The notes under the pieces: generated by a model
The model's database searches: none
What the model was told of the DNA's origin: nothing
The model's input: only the letters and a program-made list of their open reading frames with translations
Assembly: GCA_902363335.1 (NCBI GenBank)
Contig: CABIZV010000003.1
Coordinates: 437,894-501,893 of the forward strand
Source: Enterobacteriaceae bacterium
Lineage (GTDB): Bacteria > Pseudomonadota > Gammaproteobacteria > Enterobacterales > Enterobacteriaceae
Length of the DNA: 64,000 nt
Reading direction: 5' to 3'
Shown: positions 53,985-63,341 of the stretch, in pieces
Layout of the letters: the number at the start of each line of letters is the position of its first letter
Position numbering within the stretch: the stretch's first letter is position 1
Program-made: the position numbers and the translations under genes

Positions 53985-55789
53985 TGGAAGGTTCCGATTT
54001 ATTACTGGCCGGTCTGCTGTTTCTGTTTGCCGCCGTCGTGGCGGTGCCCTTGGCCGCAAGGCTGGGGATTGGTGCGGTTCTTGGCTATTTGCTGGCGGGA
54101 ATTGCCATCGGCCCCTGGGGATTAGGCTTTATCAGCGATGTGGATGAAATTCTTCACTTCTCCGAGCTAGGCGTCGTGTTTCTGATGTTCGTGATTGGGC
54201 TTGAGCTGAATCCAGCGAAGCTGTGGCAATTGCGGCGACCCATTTTTGGTATCGGCGCTGCGCAGGTCATTTTTAGTGCGGCAATCCTCGGTGGATTGCT
54301 GATGCTGACCGACTTCTCCTGGCAAGCCGCGGTGATTGGCGGCATTGGCCTGGCGATGTCGTCGACGGCAATGGCGTTGCAGTTAATGCGTGAAAAAGGC
54401 ATGAGCCGCAACGAATCGGGCCAATTGGGTTTTTCGGTACTGCTGTTTCAGGATTTAGCGGTCATTCCGGCGCTGGCGCTGGTGCCTTTATTAGCCGGTG
54501 CTGGCGACGATCACTTTGATTGGCAGACCGTGGGCCTCAAGGTGTTGGCTTTTGCCGGGATGCTGGTTGGTGGTCGCTATCTGCTGCGTCCGGTCTTTCG
54601 CTTTATCGCCAGTTCCGGTGTGCGTGAAGTATTTACCGCCGCGACGCTGTTATTGGTTCTTGGCTCGGCGCTATTTATGGATGCGCTGGGGCTGTCGATG
54701 GCGCTCGGCACGTTTATCGCCGGCGTCCTGCTGGCAGAAAGCGAATATCGTCATGAGCTGGAAATCGCCATCGAACCTTTTAAGGGGTTGCTATTAGGGC
54801 TGTTCTTTATTTCGGTTGGCATGTCTTTGAACCTCGGCGTGCTCTACAGCCATCTTTTGGTGGTGATTGGCTGCGTAGCGGGGCTGGTGGCGGTGAAAAC
54901 GCTGGTGCTTTATCTGCTGGCGCGCCTGCATGGTTTACGCAGTTCAGAGCGGTTACAGTTCGCGGGCGTACTGAGTCAGGGCGGAGAGTTTGCTTTCGTT
55001 TTGTTCTCGGCGGCGGCGTCATTCAAAGTGTTTAAAGGCGACCAGATGTCGTTGCTGCTGGTCACCGTGACGCTTTCTATGATGACCACACCGCTATTGA
55101 TGAAGCTTATCGATCTCATCCTCTCCCGTCGTTTTAACGCGCCGGAAGAGGAAGATGAAGCGCCGTGGGTTGAGGACGATAAGCCACAGGTTATCGTTGT
55201 TGGATTCGGTCGTTTTGGTCAGGTGATTGGCCGTTTGTTGATGGCCAATAAGCTGCGTATTACCGTGCTCGAGCGCGATATCAGCGCGGTTAACCTGATG
55301 CGTAAATACGGTTACAAGGTTTACTACGGTGATGCGACGCAGGTTGAGCTGCTGCGTTCAGCCGGTGCCGAGCAGGCAAAGTCGATAGTCATCACCTGTA
55401 ACGAGCCGGAAGATACGATGAAGCTTGTGGAGATCTGCCAGCAGCATTTCCCGCATCTGAATATTATGGCCCGTGCGCGCGGACGTGTGGAGGCGCACGA
55501 ACTGCTGCAGGCGGGCGTGGTACAGTTTTCTCGAGAGACATTTTCCAGTGCGCTGGAACTCGGGCGTAAGGCGCTCATCTCTACCGGTATGCATCCTCAT
55601 CAGGCGCAGCGTGCGCAGCTGCACTTCAAGCGCCTGGATATGCGTATGCTGCGCGAATTGATGCCGGTGCACAGCGATACCCAACAAATCTCACGCGTGC
55701 GTGAAGCCCGGCGGGAGCTGGAGGAGATCTTCCAAAGGGAGATGCAACAAGAGCGGCGACAGCTGGATGGCTGGGACGAATTTGAATAG
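53984..55789 (+). CDS. kefB: Glutathione-gated K+/H+ antiporter KefB
   Basis: A 601-residue CPA2 antiporter that lets K+ out to acidify the cytoplasm during electrophile stress. About twelve membrane helices cover residues 5-380 (GIGAVLGYLLAGIAIGPWG, GIGLAMSSTAMALQLM). The cytoplasmic RCK/KTN domain begins near 402 (VIVVGFGRFGQVIGRLL) and binds glutathione and nucleotides. The start is the second of two adjacent ATGs (MEGSDLLL), giving the E. coli length. Confidence 0.97.
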   Translation: MEGSDLLLAGLLFLFAAVVAVPLAARLGIGAVLGYLLAGIAIGPWGLGFISDVDEILHFSELGVVFLMFVIGLELNPAKLWQLRRPIFGIGAAQVIFSAAILGGLLMLTDFSWQAAVIGGIGLAMSSTAMALQLMREKGMSRNESGQLGFSVLLFQDLAVIPALALVPLLAGAGDDHFDWQTVGLKVLAFAGMLVGGRYLLRPVFRFIASSGVREVFTAATLLLVLGSALFMDALGLSMALGTFIAGVLLAESEYRHELEIAIEPFKGLLLGLFFISVGMSLNLGVLYSHLLVVIGCVAGLVAVKTLVLYLLARLHGLRSSERLQFAGVLSQGGEFAFVLFSAAASFKVFKGDQMSLLLVTVTLSMMTTPLLMKLIDLILSRRFNAPEEEDEAPWVEDDKPQVIVVGFGRFGQVIGRLLMANKLRITVLERDISAVNLMRKYGYKVYYGDATQVELLRSAGAEQAKSIVITCNEPEDTMKLVEICQQHFPHLNIMARARGRVEAHELLQAGVVQFSRETFSSALELGRKALISTGMHPHQAQRAQLHFKRLDMRMLRELMPVHSDTQQISRVREARRELEEIFQREMQQERRQLDGWDEFE

Positions 55790-55799
55790 AAGGTGATGC

Positions 55800-56000
55800 A
55801 TGGCGGTACGTAAACGGTTTATTGCGGGCGCGAAATGCCCGTCTTGTCAGGCGCAGGACTCGATGGCGATGTGGCGCGAGAATAATATTGATGTGGTTGA
55901 ATGCGTTAAGTGCGGACATCAGATGCGGGAAGCCGATAAAGAGGCGCGCGATCATGTACGCAAAGACGAACAAGTTATCGGTATTTTCCATCCAGAGTAG
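55800..56000 (+). CDS. yheV: Small zinc-ribbon protein YheV
   Basis: A 66-residue protein with two Cys-X2-Cys pairs (KCPSCQAQ and ECVKCGHQM), a zinc ribbon. Sequence and length match E. coli YheV (function unknown). It starts ten bases after kefB and is probably co-transcribed with kefGB. Confidence 0.94.
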   Translation: MAVRKRFIAGAKCPSCQAQDSMAMWRENNIDVVECVKCGHQMREADKEARDHVRKDEQVIGIFHPE

Positions 56001-56095
56001 CGATCCGTGCTGTCTTTTTTTAAGCTTATGGGTACACGGGTGTAGAATTCCGCTACAATCTGCGCCACGAAATATTCCCAAGCTCAGGAGATATC

Positions 56096-56698
56096 ATGAA
56101 AGTAGCAAAAGACCTGGTGGTCAGCCTGGCCTATCAGGTACGTACAGAAGACGGTGTATTGGTTGATGAGTCTCCGGTAAGTGCACCGCTTGACTACCTG
56201 CATGGTCACGGTTCCCTGATCTCCGGCCTGGAAAATGCGCTGGAAGGTCACGAAGCAGGCGACAAGTTTGACGTTGCTGTTCAGGCTAACGACGCATACG
56301 GTCAGTACGACGAAAATCTGGTGCAGCGCGTTCCTAAAGACGTGTTCATGGGCGTTGATGAACTGCAGGTTGGCATGCGCTTCCTGGCAGAAACCGACCA
56401 GGGTCCAGTACCGGTTGAAATCACCGAAGTTGAAGACGACCACGTCGTGGTTGACGGCAACCACATGCTGGCTGGCCAGAATCTGAAATTCAACGTCGAA
56501 GTTGTCGCTATCCGTGAAGCAACCGAAGAAGAACTGGCTCACGGCCACGTTCATGGTGCAAACGGTCACGACCACGATCACGATCATGAAGGTTGCTGCG
56601 GTGGTCACGGCCACGATCACGACCATGGTCATGAGCACGGCGGCGAAGGCTGCTGCGGCGGTGGCGGTAAAGGTCACGGCGGCTGCGGTTGCCACTAA
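56096..56698 (+). CDS. slyD: SlyD, FKBP-type isomerase and nickel metallochaperone
   Basis: A 200-residue protein. The FKBP domain (1-70 and 130-150) is split by an insert-in-flap chaperone domain (about 72-128, VFMGVDELQVGMRFLAETDQ). A His/Cys/Gly-rich metal tail follows (GHDHDHDHEGCCGGHGHDHD…CGCH, about 160-200), which stores nickel for hydrogenases. Length fits E. coli SlyD (196). Confidence 0.98.
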   Translation: MKVAKDLVVSLAYQVRTEDGVLVDESPVSAPLDYLHGHGSLISGLENALEGHEAGDKFDVAVQANDAYGQYDENLVQRVPKDVFMGVDELQVGMRFLAETDQGPVPVEITEVEDDHVVVDGNHMLAGQNLKFNVEVVAIREATEEELAHGHVHGANGHDHDHDHEGCCGGHGHDHDHGHEHGGEGCCGGGGKGHGGCGCH

Positions 56699-56708
56699 GC
56701 CGTATGCT

Positions 56709-56745
56709 TGTCTGATGGCGCTACGCTTATCAGGCCTACGGTAGT
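56709..56745. repeat. Single REP unit after slyD
   Basis: It contains TCTGATGGCGCTACGCTTATCAGGCCTACGG, the REP arm found also at 40591-40872. It sits between the slyD stop and the shared terminator. Confidence 0.7.
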
Positions 56746-56763
56746 CCGGTTATCAGCGGGCAC

Positions 56764-56792
56764 AAAAAAAGCGGGTTTCCCCGCTTTTTTTT
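56764..56792 (+). terminator. Bidirectional terminator slyD / slyX
   Basis: The stem AGCGGG-TTTC-CCCGCT is flanked by A-run and T-run of about seven bases each. It lies between convergent slyD and slyX, five bases before the slyX stop. Confidence 0.92.
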
Positions 56793-56796
56793 CGTC

Positions 56797-57015
56797 TCAA
56801 TAATGAGGTGGTGGCGTCTCTTCAGACTGGGACGCGATGTTGGATGGCTGGCTGGCCTTTAGCTTGTCGGTCAGTAGACGCAGGTGTTCGCGCAGTTTCG
56901 CCATCTCCAGTTCATGGGCGGTGACCGTTTGGTTGAGGTCATCAATGGTTACCTCCTGGAAGGCCAGTCGGCTTTCGAGCTCAGCCAAACGCACTTCGAT
57001 AGTTGTTTCCTTCAT
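56797..57015 (-). CDS. slyX: SlyX
   Basis: A 72-residue coiled-coil protein (heptad-like LAELESRLAFQEVTIDDLNQ … AKLREHLRLLTDKL) ending SQPSNIASQSEETPPPHY, the same end as E. coli SlyX. Function unknown. The start MKETTIEVRL gives the E. coli length; the longer frame upstream crosses the fkpA promoter region. Confidence 0.94.
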   Translation of the reverse strand: MKETTIEVRLAELESRLAFQEVTIDDLNQTVTAHELEMAKLREHLRLLTDKLKASQPSNIASQSEETPPPHY

Positions 57016-57108
57016 GATGTCTCTCTCTACTGTTATCGCCAAAAGCGTTTCTGACGCGCGGATTCTACTCAACTTTTTTAGCCTGTGCAGCACTCCTGTG
57101 CAAAGCGT

Positions 57109-57137
57109 GGAAACTAATTTAAACAAAAAGAGTCTGA
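57109..57137 (+). promoter_or_regulatory. Sigma-E-type promoter of fkpA
   Basis: GGAAACT (57109-57115) and TCTGA (57133-57137) are 17 bases apart, matching the sigma-E pattern GGAACTT-N16/17-TCTGA with an A-rich spacer. E. coli fkpA is sigma-E-controlled. It lies about 110 bp before the fkpA start. Confidence 0.75.
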
Positions 57138-57247
57138 AAAGAGTCGATATAAGCCGCGTTCATATGTAGATTTCCTCTACAACGTTCTATAGTACGCTTC
57201 TCAATTAGTTAACATTGGGGCGAGAGGCCCCGGTCCTGGAGAGATGG

Positions 57248-58069
57248 ATGAAATCACTGTTTAAAGTAACGCTTCTGGCAACCACAATGGCCGTTGCACT
57301 GAATGCGCCACTGACTTTTGCTGCTGACACTGCGGCGAAAGCAGCTCCGGCAGCAGAAAGTAAAGCTGCATTCAAAAATGACGACCAGAAATCTGCCTAT
57401 GCTTTGGGCGCATCGCTGGGTCGTTACATGGAAAATTCTCTGAAAGAACAGGAAAAACTGGGCATCAAACTGGATAAAGACCAGTTGATCGCAGGTGTTC
57501 AGGACGCTTTTGCAGATAAGAGCAAACTGTCCGATCAGGAAATTGAACAAACTCTGCAGGCGTTTGAAACTCGCGTGAAGACCTCCGCTCAGGCGAAGAT
57601 GGAAAAAGACGCTGCGGATAACGAAGCGAAAGGCAAAGCCTTCCGTGAGAAATTCGCTAAAGAAAAAGGCGTGAAAACCGCAAAATCTGGCCTGCTGTAT
57701 AAGGTTGAGAAAGAAGGTACCGGCGATGCGCCGAAAGATACCGATACCGTTGTGGTTAACTACAAAGGTACGCTGACCGACGGTAAAGAGTTCGATAACT
57801 CTTACACCCGCGGTGAACCTCTCTCCTTCCGTCTGGACGGCGTTATCCCAGGTTGGACTGAAGGTCTGAAAAACATCAAGAAGGGCGGTAAAATCCAGTT
57901 GGTCATCCCACCAGATCTGGCTTACGGCAAAACCGGCGTTCCGGGTATCCCGGCTAACTCTACGCTGGTCTTTGATGTTGAACTGCTAGACATCAAACCA
58001 GCCCCGAAAGCGGATGCGCAGCCTGAAGCTGCACCGGCTGCAAAAGCCGCTGACGCGAGCAAAAAATAA
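57248..58069 (+). CDS. fkpA: FkpA, periplasmic FKBP isomerase and chaperone
   Basis: A 273-residue protein. The signal peptide at 1-25 ends TFA. An N-terminal dimerisation/chaperone domain (about 35-135) includes QKSAYALGASLGRYMENSLK, and the FKBP isomerase domain (about 140-250) has NYKGTLTDGKEFDNSYTRG and VIPGWTEGLKNIKKGGK. An Ala/Lys-rich tail ends the protein. The ATG at 57248 (MKSLFKVTLL) gives the family signal peptide. Confidence 0.97.
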   Translation: MKSLFKVTLLATTMAVALNAPLTFAADTAAKAAPAAESKAAFKNDDQKSAYALGASLGRYMENSLKEQEKLGIKLDKDQLIAGVQDAFADKSKLSDQEIEQTLQAFETRVKTSAQAKMEKDAADNEAKGKAFREKFAKEKGVKTAKSGLLYKVEKEGTGDAPKDTDTVVVNYKGTLTDGKEFDNSYTRGEPLSFRLDGVIPGWTEGLKNIKKGGKIQLVIPPDLAYGKTGVPGIPANSTLVFDVELLDIKPAPKADAQPEAAPAAKAADASKK

Positions 58070-58078
58070 GAGTGTGAC

Positions 58079-58110
58079 AGCCGCCGCCCAATGGGCGGCG
58101 GCTTTTTATT
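58079..58110 (+). terminator. fkpA terminator
   Basis: The stem AGCCGCCGCCCA-ATG-GGGCGGCGGCT is followed by TTTTTATT. It begins ten bases after the fkpA stop. Confidence 0.92.
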
Positions 58111-58234
58111 ATCTGCAAGATATAATTAATGCTGGAAAGCGCCTTATGCGCTGTATTACTTTAGATGCCCCTAATAGTGATGAGCCTGCCCTGACAACAT
58201 AACGACAGGCTCCTGAAAAGGAGTGCTTTTTTTC

Positions 58235-58957
58235 ATGTCCAGGTCGCTTTTAACCAACGAAACCAGTGAACTTGATTTACTGGATCAACGTCCTTTCGAT
58301 CAAACCGATTTCGATATCCTCAAATCCTACGAAGCGGTGGTGGACGGGTTGGCGATGCTCATTGGTTCCCACTGTGAAATCGTGTTGCACTCCCTGCAAG
58401 ATCTCAAATGTTCGGCAATACGCATTGCGAACGGCGAACATACCGGCCGAAAAATCGGTTCCCCGATTACCGATCTGGCGCTAAGAATGCTGCACGATAT
58501 GACCGGTGCAGATAGCAGCGTTTCCAAATGCTATTTTACTCGCGCCAAAAGTGGCGTACTGATGAAATCCGAGACCATCGCTATCCGCAACCGTGACCAC
58601 CGTGTCATCGGCTTGCTCTGTATTAATATGAATCTCGATGTGCCGTTCTCGCAGATTATGAGTACGTTCATTCCGCCGGAAACGCCGGAAGTGGGCTCTG
58701 CGGTTAACTTTGCCTCCTCGGTTGAGGATCTGGTTACCCAAACGCTGGAGTTCACCATTGAAGAGGTTAATGCCGATCGCAACGTTTCCAATAACGCCAA
58801 AAATCGTCAGATCGTGCTTAACCTTTATGAGAAAGGCATCTTCGATATTAAGGATGCGATTAACCAGGTTGCCGACCGTCTGAATATCTCCAAACATACG
58901 GTCTATCTCTACATTCGCCAGTTCAAGAGCGGCGATTTTGTGGGGCAGGATAAGTAA
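58235..58957 (+). CDS. yheO: YheO, PAS-HTH transcriptional regulator
   Basis: A 240-residue protein with an N-terminal PAS-like YheO domain (about 30-145, SYEAVVDGLAMLIGSHCEIVLHSLQD) and a C-terminal helix-turn-helix (AINQVADRLNISKHTVYLYIRQFK, about 210-235). It is nearly identical to E. coli YheO; targets are not known to me. The ATG at 58235 (MSRSLLTNETSE) is preferred over an in-frame start four codons upstream. The next gene, tusD, shares a base with its stop. Confidence 0.94.
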   Translation: MSRSLLTNETSELDLLDQRPFDQTDFDILKSYEAVVDGLAMLIGSHCEIVLHSLQDLKCSAIRIANGEHTGRKIGSPITDLALRMLHDMTGADSSVSKCYFTRAKSGVLMKSETIAIRNRDHRVIGLLCINMNLDVPFSQIMSTFIPPETPEVGSAVNFASSVEDLVTQTLEFTIEEVNADRNVSNNAKNRQIVLNLYEKGIFDIKDAINQVADRLNISKHTVYLYIRQFKSGDFVGQDK

Positions 58958-59343
58958 TGCGTTTTGCCCTGATGGTGACCGGGCCAGCTTACGGCACACA
59001 GCATGCCAGCAGCGCGTTGCAGTTTGCGCAAGCGGTGCTGGCGGAAGGTCACGAACTCGCCTGCGTCTTCTTCTATCGGGAAGGGATCTATAACGCTAAT
59101 CAATTCACCGCGCCCGCGAGCGATGAGTTCGATCTTGTCCGTGCCTGGCAGGCGTTACACGACGCGCATGGCGTGGCGCTGCATATTTGTGTGGCGGCTG
59201 CGCTTCGACGTGGCGTGACCGATGAGAAAGAAGCGGAGCAACTGGGGTTGCCTGGGTTCAATCTCCAACCGGGATTTTCGTTAAGCGGATTAGGCGCACT
59301 GGCGGAAGCCGCGCTGACCTGCGATCGGATGGTACAGTTTTGA
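58957..59343 (+). CDS. tusD: TusD, sulfur relay protein
   Basis: A 128-residue DsrE-fold subunit of the TusBCD complex. It takes persulfide sulfur from TusA and passes it to TusE and MnmA for 2-thiouridine in tRNA. The active Cys78 is present (HICVAAALRRGV). Length equals E. coli TusD. The stop overlaps the tusC start. Confidence 0.96.
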   Translation: MRFALMVTGPAYGTQHASSALQFAQAVLAEGHELACVFFYREGIYNANQFTAPASDEFDLVRAWQALHDAHGVALHICVAAALRRGVTDEKEAEQLGLPGFNLQPGFSLSGLGALAEAALTCDRMVQF

Positions 59344-59702
59344 TGAAACGCGTTGCCTTTGTTTTTTCCAGCGCGCCTCATGGCAGCACGGCCGGCCGAG
59401 AAGGTCTGGATGCGTTGCTGGCGACGTCAGCTTTAAGTGAAGATCTCGGCGTCTTTTTTGTCGGCGATGGGGTATTTCAACTGCTGAGCCAGCAAAAGCC
59501 CGGTGCGATTCTGGCGCGTGATTATATCGCCACCTTCAAATTGCTGTCGCTCTACGACATTGAGAACCGTTGGGTGTGCGCCGCCTCAATGCGCGAACGC
59601 GGCCTGACGGAAAGCACCTCATTTGTGACTGATGTGGAACCGCTGGAGCCCGATGCGCTGCGCCAGCAGCTTAATGACTACGACGTGATTCTTCGTTTCT
59701 GA
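59343..59702 (+). CDS. tusC: TusC, sulfur relay protein
   Basis: A 119-residue DsrF-like subunit of TusBCD. It begins MKRVAFVFSSAPHGSTAGREG and ends LNDYDVILRF, as in E. coli TusC. The ATG at 59343 overlaps the tusD stop (TGATG); an in-frame TTG one codon earlier is unlikely. Confidence 0.95.
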   Translation: MKRVAFVFSSAPHGSTAGREGLDALLATSALSEDLGVFFVGDGVFQLLSQQKPGAILARDYIATFKLLSLYDIENRWVCAASMRERGLTESTSFVTDVEPLEPDALRQQLNDYDVILRF

Positions 59703-59709
59703 GGCCACT

Positions 59710-59997
59710 ATGCTATTTACGCTCAGCACTTCTCCCTGGCACGCGGATATCGCGGGGCTGCTTCGTTTAATGGACGAAGGTGATGATTTACTGCTTATGG
59801 CTGATGGTGTCCTCGCGGCGGTAGAACACAGTCATTATGTTGAAATGCTGCGCGCCGCCCCCATATCCATCTACGTGTTAAATGAAGATGCGCAAGCGCG
59901 CGGTCTGTGTGCTCAAATTTCGAGCGATGTCAGCGTTGTCAGCTATACTGACTTCGTCAGGTTAACGGTAAAACACACGGCTCAAATCAGCTGGTAA
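59710..59997 (+). CDS. tusB: TusB, sulfur relay protein
   Basis: A 95-residue DsrH-like subunit of TusBCD. It begins MLFTLSTSPWHADIAGLLRL and keeps LLMADGVLAAV. Length equals E. coli TusB. It is last of yheO-tusDCB, followed directly by the str promoter. Confidence 0.95.
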   Translation: MLFTLSTSPWHADIAGLLRLMDEGDDLLLMADGVLAAVEHSHYVEMLRAAPISIYVLNEDAQARGLCAQISSDVSVVSYTDFVRLTVKHTAQISW

Positions 59998-60019
59998 CGT
60001 TTGGCCGTTGTATATTTCT

Positions 60020-60048
60020 TGACACCCTATCGGCATAGCCCTAAAATT
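60020..60048 (+). promoter_or_regulatory. str operon promoter
   Basis: TTGACA (60020-60025) and TAAAAT (60043-60048) are separated by exactly 17 bases, with a GC-rich discriminator (CGCGTCC) after the -10. That is typical of stringently controlled ribosomal promoters. The rpsL start lies about 70 bases further on. Confidence 0.92.
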
Positions 60049-60120
60049 TCGCGTCCTCATATTGCATGAGGCGATTTATTACGTGTTTACGAAGCGAAAG
60101 CTACAACCAGGAGCTATTTA

Positions 60121-60495
60121 ATGGCAACAGTTAACCAGCTGGTACGCAAACCACGCGCACGCAAAGTTGCAAAGAGCAACGTGCCTGCACTGGAAGCATG
60201 CCCGCAGAAACGTGGCGTATGTACTCGTGTATATACTACCACTCCTAAGAAACCAAACTCCGCACTGCGTAAAGTATGCCGTGTGCGTTTGACTAACGGT
60301 TTTGAAGTGACTTCCTACATCGGTGGTGAAGGTCACAACCTGCAGGAACACTCCGTGATCCTGATCCGTGGCGGTCGTGTAAAAGACCTTCCGGGTGTTC
60401 GTTACCACACCGTTCGTGGTGCGCTTGACTGCTCCGGCGTTAAAGACCGTAAGCAATCTCGCTCCAAGTATGGCGTGAAACGTCCTAAGGCTTAA
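60121..60495 (+). CDS. rpsL: 30S ribosomal protein S12
   Basis: A 124-residue S12 with the same sequence as I recall for E. coli. The lysines whose mutation gives streptomycin resistance are unchanged (TTPKKPNSALRK and VKDLPGVRYH regions), so the wild-type, streptomycin-sensitive form is predicted. First gene of the str operon. The start follows AGGAGC. Confidence 0.99.
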   Translation: MATVNQLVRKPRARKVAKSNVPALEACPQKRGVCTRVYTTTPKKPNSALRKVCRVRLTNGFEVTSYIGGEGHNLQEHSVILIRGGRVKDLPGVRYHTVRGALDCSGVKDRKQSRSKYGVKRPKA

Positions 60496-60590
60496 TGGTT
60501 CTCCGTTAAGTAAGGCCAAACGTTTTATATTAATGTCAAACTAAACTCTTAGAGTTTTGGACAATCCTGAATTAACAACGGAGTATTCCC

Positions 60591-61061
60591 ATGCCACGTC
60601 GTCGCGTCATTGGTCAGCGTAAAATTCTGCCGGATCCTAAGTTCGGATCAGAGCTGCTGGCTAAATTTGTAAATATCCTGATGGTAGATGGTAAGAAATC
60701 TACCGCAGAAACCATCGTATACAGCGCCCTGGAGACCCTGGCTCAGCGCTCTGGTAAAGATGGCCTGGAAGCTTTTGAAGTAGCCCTCGAAAACGTGCGT
60801 CCGACTGTCGAAGTTAAGTCTCGCCGCGTTGGTGGTTCTACTTATCAGGTTCCAGTTGAAGTCCGTCCGGTTCGTCGTAATGCTCTGGCAATGCGTTGGA
60901 TCGTTGAAGCCGCTCGTAAACGCGGTGATAAATCCATGGCTCTGCGCCTGGCGAACGAACTTTCTGATGCTGCAGACAACAAAGGTACTGCAGTTAAGAA
61001 ACGTGAAGACGTTCACCGCATGGCAGATGCCAACAAGGCGTTCGCACACTACCGTTGGTAA
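60591..61061 (+). CDS. rpsG: 30S ribosomal protein S7
   Basis: A 156-residue S7 that binds the 3' major domain of 16S rRNA. It ends FAHYRW, the usual short form; E. coli K-12 has a longer C-terminal extension. In E. coli S7 represses the operon by binding the rpsL-rpsG intergenic RNA; the 95-bp gap here is of the same size. Confidence 0.98.
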   Translation: MPRRRVIGQRKILPDPKFGSELLAKFVNILMVDGKKSTAETIVYSALETLAQRSGKDGLEAFEVALENVRPTVEVKSRRVGGSTYQVPVEVRPVRRNALAMRWIVEAARKRGDKSMALRLANELSDAADNKGTAVKKREDVHRMADANKAFAHYRW

Positions 61062-61157
61062 TCCCTTCGGAGTATTAGTCACCAGGCGGGCGCTTCAGAG
61101 AAGCTGCCCGCTTTGGGTTACTTAACTGAACGCCTAAAAAGATAAACGAGGAATCAA

Positions 61158-63272
61158 ATGGCTCGTACAACACCCATCGCACGCTACCGTAACATCGGTA
61201 TCAGTGCGCACATCGACGCCGGTAAAACCACTACTACCGAACGTATTCTGTTCTACACCGGTGTAAACCACAAAATCGGTGAAGTTCACGACGGCGCGGC
61301 TACCATGGACTGGATGGAGCAGGAGCAGGAACGTGGTATTACCATCACTTCCGCTGCGACTACTGCATTCTGGTCTGGTATGGCTAAGCAGTATGAACCA
61401 CACCGTGTAAACATCATCGACACCCCGGGGCACGTTGACTTCACTATCGAAGTAGAACGTTCCATGCGTGTGCTTGATGGTGCGGTAATGGTTTACTGCG
61501 CAGTTGGTGGTGTTCAGCCACAGTCTGAAACCGTATGGCGTCAGGCAAACAAATATAAAGTTCCACGTATCGCGTTCGTTAACAAAATGGACCGTATGGG
61601 TGCGAACTTCCTGAAAGTTGTTGGTCAGATCAAATCCCGTCTGGGCGCGAACCCTGTTCCGCTGCAGCTGGCAATTGGTGCTGAAGAAGGTTTCACCGGT
61701 GTTGTTGACCTGGTGAAAATGAAAGCCATCAACTGGAACGAAGCAGATGCAGGCGTAACCTTCACTTATGAAGATATTCCAGCAGACATGCAGGACCTGG
61801 CTGACGAATGGCACCAGAACCTGATCGAGTCCGCTGCTGAAGCTTCAGAAGAGCTGATGGAGAAATACCTGGGTGGTGACGAACTGACTGAAGAAGAGAT
61901 CAAAACTGCTCTGCGTCAGCGTGTTCTGAACAACGAAATCATCCTGGTAACCTGTGGTTCTGCGTTTAAGAACAAAGGTGTTCAGGCGATGCTGGATGCG
62001 GTAATTGATTACCTGCCATCCCCAATCGACGTACCTGCGATCAACGGTATTCTGGACGACGGTAAAGACACTCCGGCTGAGCGTCACGCAAGTGATGAAG
62101 AGCCGTTTGCTGCTCTGGCGTTTAAAATCGCAACCGACCCATTTGTGGGTAACCTGACGTTCTTCCGTGTGTACTCAGGTGTTGTTAACTCCGGTGATAC
62201 TGTATACAACCCAGTTAAATCGGCTCGTGAACGTTTTGGTCGTATCGTACAGATGCACGCTAACAAGCGTGAAGAGATCAAAGAAGTTCGCGCAGGTGAC
62301 ATTGCTGCGGCAATCGGCCTGAAAGACGTGACAACTGGTGACACCATTTGTGATCCAGACCACGTGATCATTCTTGAGCGTATGGAATTCCCTGAACCGG
62401 TAATCTCCATCGCAGTAGAACCGAAAACCAAAGCTGACCAGGAAAAAATGGGTCTGGCTCTGGGCCGTCTGGCTAAAGAAGACCCATCATTCCGCGTATG
62501 GACTGATGAAGAATCTAACCAGACCATTATCGCCGGTATGGGTGAACTGCACCTCGACATCATCGTTGACCGCATGAAGCGTGAATTCAACGTTGAAGCG
62601 AACGTCGGTAAACCTCAGGTTGCTTACCGTGAAGCGATTCGCGCGAAAGTTACCGATATCGAAGGTAAACACGCTAAGCAGTCTGGTGGTCGCGGTCAGT
62701 ATGGTCATGTTGTTATCGACATGTACCCACTGGAGCCGGGTTCAAACCCGAAAGGCTACGAGTTCATCAACGACATCAAAGGTGGTGTAATTCCTGGCGA
62801 ATACATCCCTGCCGTTGATAAAGGCATCCAGGAACAGCTGAAATCTGGCCCACTGGCTGGTTACCCGGTTGTTGATCTGGGCGTGCGTCTGCACTTCGGT
62901 TCTTACCACGACGTTGACTCCTCTGAGCTGGCGTTTAAACTGGCAGCTTCTATCGCCTTCAAAGATGGCTTTAAGAAAGCAAAACCAGTTCTGCTTGAGC
63001 CTATCATGAAGGTTGAAGTAGAAACTCCAGAAGAGAACACTGGCGACGTTATCGGTGACCTTAGCCGTCGTCGTGGTCAGCTGAAAGGTCAGGAATCTAA
63101 CGCTACTGGTGTTCAGATTCATGCTGAAGTTCCGCTGTCTGAAATGTTTGGTTATGCAACTCAACTGCGTTCACTGACCAAAGGTCGTGCTTCTTACTCC
63201 ATGGAGTTCCTGAAGTATGATGATGCGCCGAACAACGTTGCTCAGGCCGTAATTGAAGCCCGTGGTAAATAA
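61158..63272 (+). CDS. fusA: Elongation factor G
   Basis: A 704-residue translational GTPase that drives ribosome translocation and recycling with RRF. G1 is AHIDAGKTTTTERIL (about 17-31), G2 RGITITSAAT, G3 DTPGHVDF and G4 NKMDRMGAN; domains II-V follow. Length equals E. coli EF-G. Third gene of the str operon. Confidence 0.99.
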   Translation: MARTTPIARYRNIGISAHIDAGKTTTTERILFYTGVNHKIGEVHDGAATMDWMEQEQERGITITSAATTAFWSGMAKQYEPHRVNIIDTPGHVDFTIEVERSMRVLDGAVMVYCAVGGVQPQSETVWRQANKYKVPRIAFVNKMDRMGANFLKVVGQIKSRLGANPVPLQLAIGAEEGFTGVVDLVKMKAINWNEADAGVTFTYEDIPADMQDLADEWHQNLIESAAEASEELMEKYLGGDELTEEEIKTALRQRVLNNEIILVTCGSAFKNKGVQAMLDAVIDYLPSPIDVPAINGILDDGKDTPAERHASDEEPFAALAFKIATDPFVGNLTFFRVYSGVVNSGDTVYNPVKSARERFGRIVQMHANKREEIKEVRAGDIAAAIGLKDVTTGDTICDPDHVIILERMEFPEPVISIAVEPKTKADQEKMGLALGRLAKEDPSFRVWTDEESNQTIIAGMGELHLDIIVDRMKREFNVEANVGKPQVAYREAIRAKVTDIEGKHAKQSGGRGQYGHVVIDMYPLEPGSNPKGYEFINDIKGGVIPGEYIPAVDKGIQEQLKSGPLAGYPVVDLGVRLHFGSYHDVDSSELAFKLAASIAFKDGFKKAKPVLLEPIMKVEVETPEENTGDVIGDLSRRRGQLKGQESNATGVQIHAEVPLSEMFGYATQLRSLTKGRASYSMEFLKYDDAPNNVAQAVIEARGK

Positions 63273-63297
63273 GCCACAGGATTAAAACCCAAATCCC

Positions 63298-63322
63298 GTG
63301 CTCTCTCCAAAGGGGAGAGCAC
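63298..63322 (+). other. Hairpin between fusA and tufA
   Basis: GTGCTCTC and GAGAGCAC enclose a short pyrimidine/purine loop. No T-run follows and tufA begins 20 bases on, so read-through with partial processing is more likely than termination. Confidence 0.6.
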
Positions 63323-63341
63323 TATAGTAAGGAATATAGCC

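Noticed and set aside
60121..60495. Streptomycin-resistance change in rpsL
   Set aside because: The lysines concerned are wild type.
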